Below are positions 5,910-13,634 of a DNA stretch of 20,877 nucleotides, in pieces. This stretch comes from Methanocella sp. (GTDB taxonomy: Archaea > Halobacteriota > Methanocellia > Methanocellales > Methanocellaceae). Positions within the stretch are counted from its first letter, which is position 1, and the number at the start of each line of letters is the position of its first letter. The notes beneath the pieces are model-generated. The model did no database searches and had not been told where the DNA came from. It saw nothing but the letters and a program-made list of their open reading frames with translations. The stretch is taken from positions 1-20,877 of the forward strand of contig NZ_DATJPM010000058.1 of the NCBI RefSeq assembly GCF_035506375.1, written 5' to 3'. The position numbers were made by a program, and so were the translations under genes.

Positions 5910-6545
5910 ATGGCACCGGACATAGCGTTCAGCAGCACACTTTTCATTCACGCGCTCGTCGGAGTATTCGTCATTGTCAACCCTTTCGGCAACGTGCCTA
6001 TCTTCATCTCGCTTACCCAGAAGTTCACGCCCGTCGAGCGCCGGAACGCCATAGTCAAGTCAGTGGTCATCGCCACGGCGATACTTCTCGTCTTCGCCTT
6101 GATAGGCAAGGTCTTATTCGACTTCCTTAACGTGACCATAGACTCGCTGCGGATCGCGGGCGGCTTACTTCTACTGGCTATCGCCTTCGACATGCTCATG
6201 GGGCGCAGCCCCGCATCACGGATCGAGCCCGACGAGGAGAGGGAATCCGTGGCCGTGACCCCCATGGCTACGCCGCTGCTGGCCGGGCCAGGCGCCATGA
6301 CAACGGTCATGATCCTCATGAACGAGGCTGATACGCCCGTATTAAAAGGTTCCATCCTGCTCGCCATACTGCTTGCCATGGGCGCCACGCTACTCATTCT
6401 AATAAACTGTGACTGGGTGTATAGTGCCATAAAAAAGGACGGTGCCAGGGTGCTCACGAAGATCATGGGTATCGTGCTCGCCACCATCGCCGTGGAAATG
6501 ATCGTCAATGGCGTGCTTCACGCTTTCCCGGCCTTGGGAGTCTAG
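5910..6545 (+). CDS. MarC-family integral membrane protein
   Basis: This 211-residue protein has about six hydrophobic helices and matches the MarC (UPF0056) family of unknown transport or membrane function. The family signature is visible early as VGVFVIVNPFGNVPIFISLT, and again in the second half as TPLLAGPGAMTTVMILMNEA. A charged loop, RSPASRIEPDEERESV, separates the two halves, typical of the internal duplication of this family. Length is standard. The ATG at 5910 is supported by a TATA box 25 bases upstream. Despite the historical name, a role in antibiotic resistance should not be assumed. It appears to be a single-gene unit, divergent from the DUF2111-like pair. Confidence 0.9.
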   Translation: MAPDIAFSSTLFIHALVGVFVIVNPFGNVPIFISLTQKFTPVERRNAIVKSVVIATAILLVFALIGKVLFDFLNVTIDSLRIAGGLLLLAIAFDMLMGRSPASRIEPDEERESVAVTPMATPLLAGPGAMTTVMILMNEADTPVLKGSILLAILLAMGATLLILINCDWVYSAIKKDGARVLTKIMGIVLATIAVEMIVNGVLHAFPALGV

Positions 6546-6661
6546 GTCTGGCGTGTAGAGCAAATAATTTAAATATCCTATAATAAAAATAATAGGGCGA
6601 CAAGATTAGACTATTGGATGGAATGTTTAATAGTTACCTGTATATTTGCTCAAAGAGGTAG

Positions 6662-6672
6662 AATATTTATAT
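6662..6672 (+). promoter_or_regulatory. Candidate TATA box of the response regulator
   Basis: AATATTTATAT is centred about 60 bases before the TTG start, giving a leader of about 35 bases that carries the GGAGAGGGGG ribosome site. Another AT-rich stretch near 6558-6590 (TTTAAATATCC...) could be an upstream promoter. The 181-base spacer after the MarC-like gene holds no gene. Confidence 0.4.
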
Positions 6673-6726
6673 TGGCATTCCCATCTAGAAGGCAATAATC
6701 ATATTGACACAGGAGAGGGGGCATCA

Positions 6727-7110
6727 TTGCTAAAGGTCGCTATCGTAGACGATGAGCCGGATCTGCAACGCCTGTATAAGCTAGCCCTGGCCTCCCGCGG
6801 ATACGACGTCGCCTTTATCGCCAACGACGGCACCGACGCCGTGGAGAAAAACCTCGCCGGCCCGGCCGATATCATCATCATGGACCACCGCATGCCCACG
6901 AAGAACGGCATCGAGGCGACGAGGGAGATACTGTCCGAGTTTCCGAATACGGGCATCATCTTCGTCTCCGCCGACGAGGCCGTGGAGAAAGAGGCGAAGG
7001 AAGCGGGCGCAAAGCGCTTTTTAAAGAAGCCCATATCCCTTAAGGACCTCATAAAAAATATCGAAGATGTCGCCCAGGAGCTGGGCATACAGTCCGCTTT
7101 AGCGGATTAG
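6727..7110 (+). CDS. Single-domain response regulator (CheY-like receiver)
   Basis: This 127-residue protein is a bare receiver domain with no output domain. The phosphorylation pocket is complete: Asp8-Asp9 in VAIVDDEPDL, phospho-acceptor Asp53 in IIIMDHRMPTKNG, Ser81 in FVSADEA and Lys101 in FLKKP. It probably relays a signal from a histidine kinase encoded elsewhere, acting by protein interaction in the cytoplasm. The start is the TTG at 6727, supported by GGAGAGGGGG five bases upstream. The longer frame back to 6646 lacks a ribosome site and adds non-receiver residues. No kinase gene is adjacent. Its last 12 bases overlap the 3' end of ilvD on the opposite strand. Confidence 0.92.
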   Translation: MLKVAIVDDEPDLQRLYKLALASRGYDVAFIANDGTDAVEKNLAGPADIIIMDHRMPTKNGIEATREILSEFPNTGIIFVSADEAVEKEAKEAGAKRFLKKPISLKDLIKNIEDVAQELGIQSALAD

Positions 7111-8745
7111 GCCGCCCAGCGAGGCGGTCGTGACGTTTCTCGCGTACCTGGCCAAATAGCCCTTTAACTGTTTCTTTTTAGGCTCGAACCCCTTCTTTCT
7201 AGCCGCAGCCTCTTCCGGCGAAAGCCGCACGTCAATCCTCTTGCCCGGTATGTCGATGGCGATGACGTCGCCGTCACGGAGCAGGCCGATCATGCCGCCG
7301 TCGGCGGCCTCGGGCGTGACATGGCCGATGCAGGGGCCCCTCGTCCCTCCGGAAAAGCGGCCGTCGGTGACCAGGGCGACCGACTCGGCCAGGCCCATTC
7401 CGGCGATGGCCGACGTGGGGCTGAGCATCTCCGGCATGCCGGGGCCTCCCCGGGGGCCGACGTACCGGATGACGACCACGTCGCCCGGCCTGATCTGGCG
7501 GGCCTGGATGGCGTCGTTGCAGGCGTCCTCGGAGTCGAAGACCCTCGCCTTCCCCGTGAACTTCAGCATTTTCTCGCTCACGGCGCCGCTCTTGACCACT
7601 GCGCCCTCCGGCGCCAGGCTGCCGTACATGACCGTGATCCCCCCCGTCTTATGCACGGGCGAATCCAGCGGACGGATGATCTCGCTGTTGAGCGCCTTCG
7701 CGGCCCTGGCGATGGCCAGGAGCGAAGTACCGTTAACCGTGGGCGTATCATGGAGCATGCCCGCCAGGCGGTTTAGGATGGCCGGAATGCCCCCCGCCTC
7801 GTCCAGGTCCTTCATGGAATAGGGCCCCGCCGGCCCCATATGGCAAATGTGCGGGGTCTCGCCGCTGATGCGGTCGAAGTCGTTTAATTCTAGAGTGACG
7901 TTCCCCTCGATGGCGATGGCCATGAGGTGTAAAACCGTATTCGTAGAGCCGCCGATGGCCTGGTCGACCCGGATGGCGTTGATAAAAGACTCACGGGAGA
8001 CGATGTCAAGGGGCCTGATGCCCTTATTCACAAGCTCGACCACGCGCCGGCCGCTCTCCAGAGCGATCCTCGATTTTGCGGCGCTGGTCGCGTGGGCGGT
8101 GGCGCATCCCGTGAGCGACAGGCCCAGCGCCTCGGCCATGCAGGCCATGGTGTTCGCCGTGTAAAGGCCCTGGCAGCTGCCGCAGCCGGGGCAGCAGGCG
8201 TCCTCGATGCGCTTGAGCTCCGCTTCAGTCATCTTCCCGGCCTGGAAGCTGCCGATGCCCTCAAAAGACGAGATGAGCGTGAGGTCCCTGCCGTCGAGCC
8301 GGCCCGGCTCCATGGGCCCGCCCGTTACGACCACGCAGGGTATGTTGATGCGGAGGGCGGCCATGAGCATTCCCGGCACGATCTTGTCGCAGGTGCCCAG
8401 CATTACGATGCCGTCCAGGCGGTGCGACTCGGTCATGAGCTCGATGGAGTCGGCGATGATCTCCCGGGACGGGAGCGAGTAGAACATGCCCTCGTGGCCC
8501 ATGGCGATGCCGTCGCAGATGCCGATCACGCCGAACTCGAAGGGTACGCCACCGGCCTCCCGGATGCCCTGCTTTATTTTTTCCGCCAGCTCGCGCAGGT
8601 GCTTGTGGCCGGGGACGATGTCGTTCCAGGCGTTGGCCACGCCGATGAACGGCTTATCGAAATCCCTGTCGGTCAAGCCGACCGCCTTCAGGAGCGCCCT
8701 GTGGGGCGTCCTGGCGATGCCTTTCTTTACCGTATCGCTCCTCAT
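7099..8745 (-). CDS. ilvD: Dihydroxy-acid dehydratase
   Basis: This 548-residue iron-sulfur enzyme converts 2,3-dihydroxy-3-methylbutanoate (and the isoleucine analogue) to the 2-oxo acid in valine, isoleucine and leucine synthesis. Cysteines of the expected cluster region are Cys119 (GTCDK) and Cys191 in CCPGCGSCQGLYTANT. The VPGHKHLREL segment, without a cysteine at that site, resembles the E. coli form rather than the form with TPC. GGPMEPGR, DQAIGGSTNTVLH and DGRFSGGTRGPCIGH are all recognisable. Full length. The ATG at 8745 has a weak GTGAG upstream and a TATA box about 42 bases upstream. No other branched-chain gene is adjacent. It ends inside the tail of the convergent response regulator. 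Confidence 0.97.
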   Translation of the reverse strand: MRSDTVKKGIARTPHRALLKAVGLTDRDFDKPFIGVANAWNDIVPGHKHLRELAEKIKQGIREAGGVPFEFGVIGICDGIAMGHEGMFYSLPSREIIADSIELMTESHRLDGIVMLGTCDKIVPGMLMAALRINIPCVVVTGGPMEPGRLDGRDLTLISSFEGIGSFQAGKMTEAELKRIEDACCPGCGSCQGLYTANTMACMAEALGLSLTGCATAHATSAAKSRIALESGRRVVELVNKGIRPLDIVSRESFINAIRVDQAIGGSTNTVLHLMAIAIEGNVTLELNDFDRISGETPHICHMGPAGPYSMKDLDEAGGIPAILNRLAGMLHDTPTVNGTSLLAIARAAKALNSEIIRPLDSPVHKTGGITVMYGSLAPEGAVVKSGAVSEKMLKFTGKARVFDSEDACNDAIQARQIRPGDVVVIRYVGPRGGPGMPEMLSPTSAIAGMGLAESVALVTDGRFSGGTRGPCIGHVTPEAADGGMIGLLRDGDVIAIDIPGKRIDVRLSPEEAAARKKGFEPKKKQLKGYLARYARNVTTASLGGLIR

Positions 8746-8784
8746 ACTATAGTCTCACTGAACCCGTATCTGGCATGTTATGTT

Positions 8785-8793
8785 AAATATATT
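8785..8793 (-). promoter_or_regulatory. Candidate TATA box of ilvD
   Basis: AATATATTT on the minus strand lies about 42 bases before the ilvD ATG, predicting a leader of about 17 bases. It is part of a divergent promoter region with the HAD gene. Confidence 0.5.
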
Positions 8794-8813
8794 GCCGTAC
8801 CTGTAAGGTTTTC

Positions 8814-8822
8814 TATATAAAA
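8814..8822 (+). promoter_or_regulatory. Candidate TATA box of the HAD hydrolase gene
   Basis: TATATAAAA lies about 57 bases before the ATG at 8875, predicting a leader of about 30 bases that includes the GAAAGG ribosome site. Confidence 0.5.
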
Positions 8823-8874
8823 GTCGCGGCATCCGATAAACTTTGCGCGAGCCTTAAAAACCCGAAAGGCCAAT

Positions 8875-9597
8875 ATGAGGCTGATGGCCGAAAGATGCTC
8901 CGTGGATATTTACCTGTACAGGGCTGCCCTCTTCGACATGGACGGCGTGATCACGGACACCATGCCCCTTCACTATGAGTCCTGGAAGCGCGCCTTTGCC
9001 CGGGCGGGCATAAACGTGGAAAAGATGGACATTTACCTGCGGGAGGGCATGACATCGACGGCCATGGCGAAGGAGATCGCCACCGCGAAAGGAAAGGCTC
9101 TGCCGGTGGACGAGATCGGGCGGGTGGTCGACGAGAAGACGAAGCTTTTCGGCGAGCTGGTCAAGGAGTATGGCCGGGCATACGATTGCGTGAAAGAGAC
9201 GCTCCGAATGCTCCGGAACAATGGCATCGCACTGGCTCTGGTGACCGGGAGCAGGCGGGAGTCCGTGGACGCGGTTCTGAAAAAAGTCGGCCTGGAGGGC
9301 GAGTTCGACATCATCGTAGGCGCCGAGGACGTCTCGAGCGGTAAGCCCGGGCCCGAGCCCTACAAGTCCGCCATGGATAAGCTCAATATGCCGGCGCTGG
9401 ACTGCGTGGCCGTCGAGAACGCCCCGCTGGGCATAAGATCCGCTAAGGCGGCAAAAGTCGGCTACGTGATCGCCATAGCCTCGACCCTGGACCCGTCCTG
9501 CCTGCAGGAGGCGGACGAGGTCGACGCGTCTTTCTCGGAGCTGGAGCAGTGCTTTGCCCGGCGCTTCGAGATGCGGCCGGGCCGGGCCATCATGTGA
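8875..9597 (+). CDS. HAD-superfamily phosphatase / beta-phosphoglucomutase-like protein
   Basis: This 240-residue cytoplasmic protein has all four HAD motifs. Motif I is FDMDGVITDT with nucleophile Asp21 and acid/base Asp23. Motif II is VTGS (123-126). Motif III is Lys157 in SSGKPGPEPY. Motif IV is Glu181-Asn182 in VENAPLGI. A helical cap (residues about 30-105) follows motif I, as in the beta-phosphoglucomutase and sugar-phosphatase branch. Motif IV has EN where ED is usual, a change seen in part of the family, so metal binding may rest mainly on Glu181. The substrate cannot be predicted. A GAAAGG site precedes the ATG at 8875; the ATG at 8884 is an alternative. It ends two bases from the convergent TPR gene. 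Confidence 0.87.
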   Translation: MRLMAERCSVDIYLYRAALFDMDGVITDTMPLHYESWKRAFARAGINVEKMDIYLREGMTSTAMAKEIATAKGKALPVDEIGRVVDEKTKLFGELVKEYGRAYDCVKETLRMLRNNGIALALVTGSRRESVDAVLKKVGLEGEFDIIVGAEDVSSGKPGPEPYKSAMDKLNMPALDCVAVENAPLGIRSAKAAKVGYVIAIASTLDPSCLQEADEVDASFSELEQCFARRFEMRPGRAIM

Positions 9598-9599
9598 GG

Positions 9600-10811
9600 C
9601 TATCTTAGGCCGGGGTACCGGGACGTATACATTTCCCGGAGCTTTCTGGCCTCGGACGCCTGCCCGACCTCCATGAGCGTCCCGTAAATGTTCTCGTAGG
9701 AGAACCGTATGCCGTTCCAGTAGCCCATCCGCTCCGAGTAGACCAGGCACGAGTTCAGTAGCCGGAGGGCGCCTCCTCCGTCGCCCGCATGGCGGTATAG
9801 CAGGCCCATGTTCCCAACGTGGTTGGCGATCCCCACGCTATTCTTCTGCCGGATGCAGGCCTTCAGCGCCTCCTTATAATAAATTTCTGCCTGCGGGTAG
9901 TTGCCGTGCGCCCGCGAGACGATGCCCATGTAGCTGTCCGCGAGCAGTTTACGATAAGCTTCCCGGGCCCCGCTCTTATTCCAGGCCGACCGGCTGACCT
10001 CCTGGAATTCGCTTTCAGCTTTTTCCATATCGCCGATGTTCACGGCACAGGCGCCCACGTTACAGCCGATGGCCATCACGTCCAGCGGGTCGTCGGCCCC
10101 GGGCCGGGCGGACTCGAAGTGCCGGATGGCGCCCTCGAAGTCCTCCTTTTCAAAACGCACGATGCCCGAGTAGAACGACGCCAGCGTCCTCAGGCGCCTG
10201 CCGGGCCTCGAGTCGTCAATGAGCCGGACCGCCGACTCCGGGTCTCCCCGCCGGAGGGCTATGCAGCCCTGGAGCATCCGCATGTATGCGAGCTGCTCCG
10301 CGTCGGGCGCCGCCTCCAGCGCCTCTTCCGTGTGAGAGCCGGCCTCGTCCAGCCGCTCCATATGTAAAAGGTTTAAGGCCATTATCGAGTGGAACTCGTA
10401 CGCAAGAGGGCCTTTCGAAGGCTTCATGGCCGATAGCAGCTCCACGAGCCTTTCCGATGGCGACAAGTTGAAAAGGATGATGCCGATGGACAGCAGCATG
10501 TCGTCCCGCAGCGGGTGGGCGGATAGCGAGAGCCGGCGGGACAGGTCGTAGAGCCGGACGGCCTCCTCCCGCTTCTTATCCACGTCCAGGAAGCGCACGT
10601 AGCCGGGCGCCACAGCCATCTTATCCACCAGCTCGGCGAGGTAAAGCGCCTCGTCCTGGCCTATGGCACCCTCACGGGCGAGCTGGCCGGCCAACCGCTT
10701 CACGTGCTCCGGCATCGCCGACGGCACGGGCAGGCGGGCGATCTCCTCCAGCCCGGGCTCCCCGAAGTCGCGGCACGGGCCCATGGTCATCTCGGGTATT
10801 CTCTGCAGCAT
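9600..10811 (-). CDS. TPR-repeat protein of unknown function
   Basis: This protein of about 403 residues is built largely of tetratricopeptide-type helical repeats, with no enzyme motif, signal peptide or membrane segment. It probably works as a protein-interaction scaffold in the cytoplasm. Repeat-like segments run from about residue 140 to the end, for example ALNLLHMERLDEAGSHTEEAL, SGIVRFEKEDFEGAIRHFE and GLLYRHAGDGGGALRLL. The last two units are spaced 40 residues apart, the same period as the repeats of the TIR-STAND protein at 16443-19559. The N-terminal 90 residues are charged and helical. The ATG at 10811 is preferred over a TTG one codon upstream; no ribosome site is seen. It is convergent with the HAD gene, two bases apart, and follows aroC. 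Confidence 0.8.
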   Translation of the reverse strand: MLQRIPEMTMGPCRDFGEPGLEEIARLPVPSAMPEHVKRLAGQLAREGAIGQDEALYLAELVDKMAVAPGYVRFLDVDKKREEAVRLYDLSRRLSLSAHPLRDDMLLSIGIILFNLSPSERLVELLSAMKPSKGPLAYEFHSIMALNLLHMERLDEAGSHTEEALEAAPDAEQLAYMRMLQGCIALRRGDPESAVRLIDDSRPGRRLRTLASFYSGIVRFEKEDFEGAIRHFESARPGADDPLDVMAIGCNVGACAVNIGDMEKAESEFQEVSRSAWNKSGAREAYRKLLADSYMGIVSRAHGNYPQAEIYYKEALKACIRQKNSVGIANHVGNMGLLYRHAGDGGGALRLLNSCLVYSERMGYWNGIRFSYENIYGTLMEVGQASEARKLREMYTSRYPGLR

Positions 10812-10857
10812 CAATAAAAAGTAAAATGCGTAGGTATAGCAGCCTTTGGCGTAAATA

Positions 10858-11940
10858 TCACGGCGCAGGCGGGCCTATTTTACCGGAAAGCAGCATGTGG
10901 TCGGCAAGCACCAGCGCCGCCATGGCCTCGACCACAGGGACGATCCTTGGCACGATGGAGGGGTCGTGGCGCCCCCTGATAGTGATGACGGCGTCTTCCT
11001 TTGTTTCGACGTTCACAGTATGCTGGGGCTTCGATATCGACGGCGTCGGCTTGACGGCGACTTTACAAACGATCGGCATGCCCGTGCTGATGCCTCCCAG
11101 AATGCCTCCGGCATGATTCGTCCTCGTCTTAATGCCATTATCAATTAAAAACTCGTCGTTCATCTCGCTTCCCCTGAGCGAGGCAGCACCGAACCCGAGG
11201 CCGACCTCGACGCCCTTCACGGCCCCGATGCTCATCAGGGCGCCCGCCAGGTCGGCGTCCAGCTTCCCGAACACTGGCTCGCCCAGCCCCGCCGGCACTC
11301 CGATGGCGATAATCTCTACCGTGCCCCCGACGCTGTCGCCTTCGGCCTTTGCCATGCGGATGGCCTCCTCCATCTCTTTTTCGACGCTAAGGTCGGCGCA
11401 CCGTACAGGGTTCGTATAGGTATTTTTTATGACGTCTTCCAGCGCGACCTCGCCGGCCCGTACATCATATATCGAGGTAGTGTGGGCGTAAACGTGCACG
11501 CCCTTGAGCGATAGCAGCTTTTTCGCGACGGCGCCTCCCATGACGCGGCCAGCAGTCTCACGGCCCGAGGAGCGCCCGCCTCCCCGATAATCTCTAAATC
11601 CGTACTTCGCCAGGTAGCCGTAGTCCGCGTGGCCCGGCCGGAGCAGGTCTTTTATTTCCAGGTATGCGGACGAGTCCGCGTCGACGTTGCGGACCATCAT
11701 GGCGATGGGCATGCCCGTCGTCTTTCCCTCGAACACGCCCGAAAGGATCTCCACAAGGTCGGGCTCCGAGCGGCCCGATGTGACGGCGCTCTGCCCGGGC
11801 CTTCGCTTATCCATCTCCGCCTGAATGTCTCTGGCATCGAGGGCAAGCCCTGAGGGGCAGCCGTCCACGACCGCCCCGACGGCGGGCCCATGGCTTTCGC
11901 CGAACGTGGTGAGCCGGAGGCGCCGGCCGAACGAGTTCAT
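10858..11940 (-). CDS. aroC: Chorismate synthase
   Basis: This 360-residue enzyme makes chorismate from 5-enolpyruvylshikimate 3-phosphate using reduced flavin, the last step of the shared aromatic pathway. Signatures visible are TTFGESHGPAVG with His17, RPGHADYGY with His104, and GGGRSSGRETAGRVMGGAV near residue 120. TRTNHAGGILGGISTG comes later, and TISKPQ-like SKPQHTVN and GRHDPSIVPR mark the C-terminal part. Length matches the family. Its ATG overlaps the aroA TGA (ATGA), with GGTGGAG just upstream, so the two genes of consecutive steps are translationally coupled. The 46 bases between aroC and the TPR gene contain no clear terminator. Confidence 0.98.
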   Translation of the reverse strand: MNSFGRRLRLTTFGESHGPAVGAVVDGCPSGLALDARDIQAEMDKRRPGQSAVTSGRSEPDLVEILSGVFEGKTTGMPIAMMVRNVDADSSAYLEIKDLLRPGHADYGYLAKYGFRDYRGGGRSSGRETAGRVMGGAVAKKLLSLKGVHVYAHTTSIYDVRAGEVALEDVIKNTYTNPVRCADLSVEKEMEEAIRMAKAEGDSVGGTVEIIAIGVPAGLGEPVFGKLDADLAGALMSIGAVKGVEVGLGFGAASLRGSEMNDEFLIDNGIKTRTNHAGGILGGISTGMPIVCKVAVKPTPSISKPQHTVNVETKEDAVITIRGRHDPSIVPRIVPVVEAMAALVLADHMLLSGKIGPPAP

Positions 11941-13202
11941 GTCTCCACCTTCGCGCCGATGCGCCGGAGGTCGCCGAAAAAGCCGGGATAAGAGATATCG
12001 ACCGACTCGGCCGTGGCAATGGACGTGGTCCCGGTAGCCATCAGGCCCGCGACCGCCAGCGCCATGACGATGCGATGATCATCGTAGCCGTCGACCTTCG
12101 CGCCCTTAAGCCTGCCGCCGCTGATCACGAGCCCGTCGGGCTCTTCGACGATGTCGGCGCCCATCTTTTGCAGCTCGGTCGTCATCGCGTGGAGCCGGTC
12201 CGTCTCCTTATACCGGACGTGTTCGGCGTTCGTGATATGCGTCGTGCCCTTCGCGCAGGCGGCCAGGACGGCCAGCGTGGGCACCAGGTCGGGCGTCGCC
12301 CCGACATCGACGTCGATGCCCTTCAGCTCGGCCTGCTCCACCGTGACCGTGCCCCTTTCAGTATCCCAGTAGACGTTCGCCCCCATGTCCAGAAGGCACT
12401 CCATGATGGCTGCGTCGCCCTGCTTCGACTCGAACAGGTTTGCGACGGTGACCTTGCCGGCCAGCGCCCCGGCAGCGAGCATATAGGACGCTGAAGAAAA
12501 ATCGCCCGGAACGCGGTACGACTTGAGGTCGTACTCCTGGTCGCTCTCGATGTGGAACTCCTTAAAGTCGGTGGACACTTTGCCGCCCGCCTTCTCTATC
12601 ATCTCCAGCGTGACCTCGACGTAGGGCTTTGACTTTAGCTGGCCGTTGATGTTGATGGTGGTGTCCCGCTTCGCGAATGGGCAGGAGATGAGCAATGATG
12701 AGATAAATTGGGAACTGATGCCCCCTTCGATGGATATTTCGCCGCCCTTCACGGGGCCCTGCACGACGATGGGCGCCCTGCCGTTATGGCGGGTGGAGAA
12801 ACAGATGGCGCCGAGGTCGTTGAGAGCCTTGATGAGCGGCCCGCTTGGCCGGCTGCGAAGGGAGCTGTCACCCGTAAAGACGGTCGCGCCGTCCGCCAGC
12901 GCGGCCATTGACAGGCATAGCCTCAGCGTGGTGCCGCTGTTGGCGGCGTTTATGACGTCGTCGGGGACTCCTGGCTTTCCGATGACGCCGGCGATCTCGA
13001 CGGAGTCGTCGGTTACGGACACTTCCGCGCCCATGGCCTTGCACGCGCCCACGGTGGCCAGGGTGTCGGCCGAGAGCAGCGGCTTCTCGATCTTCGAATA
13101 GCGCCCCAGGCTGCCGATGACGACGGCCCTGTGCGTATAGCTTTTAGACGGAGGCGCCTCGACCTCGCCCCAGACCTCGGACTTCTTGACCTTCGCTATC
13201 AT
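11937..13202 (-). CDS. aroA: 3-phosphoshikimate 1-carboxyvinyltransferase (EPSP synthase)
   Basis: This 421-residue enzyme transfers the enolpyruvyl group of PEP to shikimate 3-phosphate. Active-site segments are complete: PPSKSYTHRA with Lys20, Ser21 and Arg25, NSGTTLR at 88-94, and GDSSLRSRP at about 116-124. SSQFISSLL, VRYKETDRL and DDHRIVMALA follow. The NSGTT form of the PEP-binding loop is common in archaea. Length is normal. The ATG at 13202 follows a TATA box and a 16-base dyad. It is the first gene of an aroA-aroC operon, with the stop overlapping the next start. Regulation through the dyad is inferred, not shown. Confidence 0.98.
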   Translation of the reverse strand: MIAKVKKSEVWGEVEAPPSKSYTHRAVVIGSLGRYSKIEKPLLSADTLATVGACKAMGAEVSVTDDSVEIAGVIGKPGVPDDVINAANSGTTLRLCLSMAALADGATVFTGDSSLRSRPSGPLIKALNDLGAICFSTRHNGRAPIVVQGPVKGGEISIEGGISSQFISSLLISCPFAKRDTTININGQLKSKPYVEVTLEMIEKAGGKVSTDFKEFHIESDQEYDLKSYRVPGDFSSASYMLAAGALAGKVTVANLFESKQGDAAIMECLLDMGANVYWDTERGTVTVEQAELKGIDVDVGATPDLVPTLAVLAACAKGTTHITNAEHVRYKETDRLHAMTTELQKMGADIVEEPDGLVISGGRLKGAKVDGYDDHRIVMALAVAGLMATGTTSIATAESVDISYPGFFGDLRRIGAKVET

Positions 13203-13219
13203 AATACAATGTGCAATAA

Positions 13220-13242
13220 TATACGCAGGCGTATAAAAAATA
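13220..13242 (-). promoter_or_regulatory. aroA promoter with a 16-base dyad (candidate operator)
   Basis: A perfect inverted repeat TATACGC-AG-GCGTATA occupies 13220-13235. On the minus strand a TATA-like TTTTTTATACG overlaps its upstream half, about 35 bases before the aroA ATG. A regulator bound here would block the promoter. The 132-base region is shared with the divergent winged-helix gene, whose own TATA-like stretch could be CTTAATAGGG near 13279. Confidence 0.45.
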
Positions 13243-13334
13243 ATCTGGTCGGGATAAAATCAAGGCGCCCGGCAAAGCCTTAATAGGGAGAAAGCATTAA
13301 CATAATTGAAAGGTTGCCAACAGAAGGGTGCTTA

Positions 13335-13634
13335 ATGCTCATCAGCAAGATCGAACTGGAGCTCGAAATGCTCGAACGGCATTTACTGATCTTAAAAGAA
13401 GTTATACGCGAGGAGCCGATCGGCATCATGAAGCTCGCGGAAACCACGGGCCTGCCCAAGCATAAGGTGCGCTATTCGCTGCGTGTCCTGGAGCACGAGG
13501 GCCTCATCGGGCCGTCCATGCACGGGGCGGTCACCACCGAAAAGACGAAACAGTTCGTGCAGACGCTAAGCGGCCGTATCGACTCGCTGGAAAAGAAAGT
13601 GGAAGAGATCAAGACGCTCAGCGGCGAGATATGA
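13335..13634 (+). CDS. Small winged-helix DNA-binding protein
   Basis: This 99-residue protein has a predicted helix-turn-helix with wing at about residues 28-68 (GIMKLAETTGLPKHKVRYSL then RVLEHEGLIGPS and GAVTTEK). It is preceded by a leucine-rich helix (LELEMLERHLLILKEVI) and followed by a short coiled coil (SLEKKVEEIKTL), both likely for dimerisation. It is most likely a transcription regulator. The ATG at 13335 has AGGGTG a few bases upstream. A TTG seven codons earlier is possible but has no ribosome site. Its stop overlaps the start of the flavoprotein gene (ATGA), so it may regulate that gene or sense the same signal (inference). It also faces the aroA promoter. Confidence 0.82.
   Translation: MLISKIELELEMLERHLLILKEVIREEPIGIMKLAETTGLPKHKVRYSLRVLEHEGLIGPSMHGAVTTEKTKQFVQTLSGRIDSLEKKVEEIKTLSGEI

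Noticed and set aside
5828..6130. A 100-codon plus-strand frame starting upstream of the MarC-like gene
   Set aside because: Most of it overlaps the MarC-like gene in another frame, the product has no domain, and MarC has its own promoter and full-length homology.
8092..8820. A 242-codon open frame on the plus strand across ilvD
   Set aside because: It lies antisense to a full, well-conserved ilvD gene and its product has no recognisable domain; GC-rich codon use opens such frames by chance.
8854..9750. A 298-codon open frame on the minus strand across the HAD gene
   Set aside because: The plus-strand HAD protein has all four catalytic motifs, while the antisense product is low-complexity and matches nothing known.
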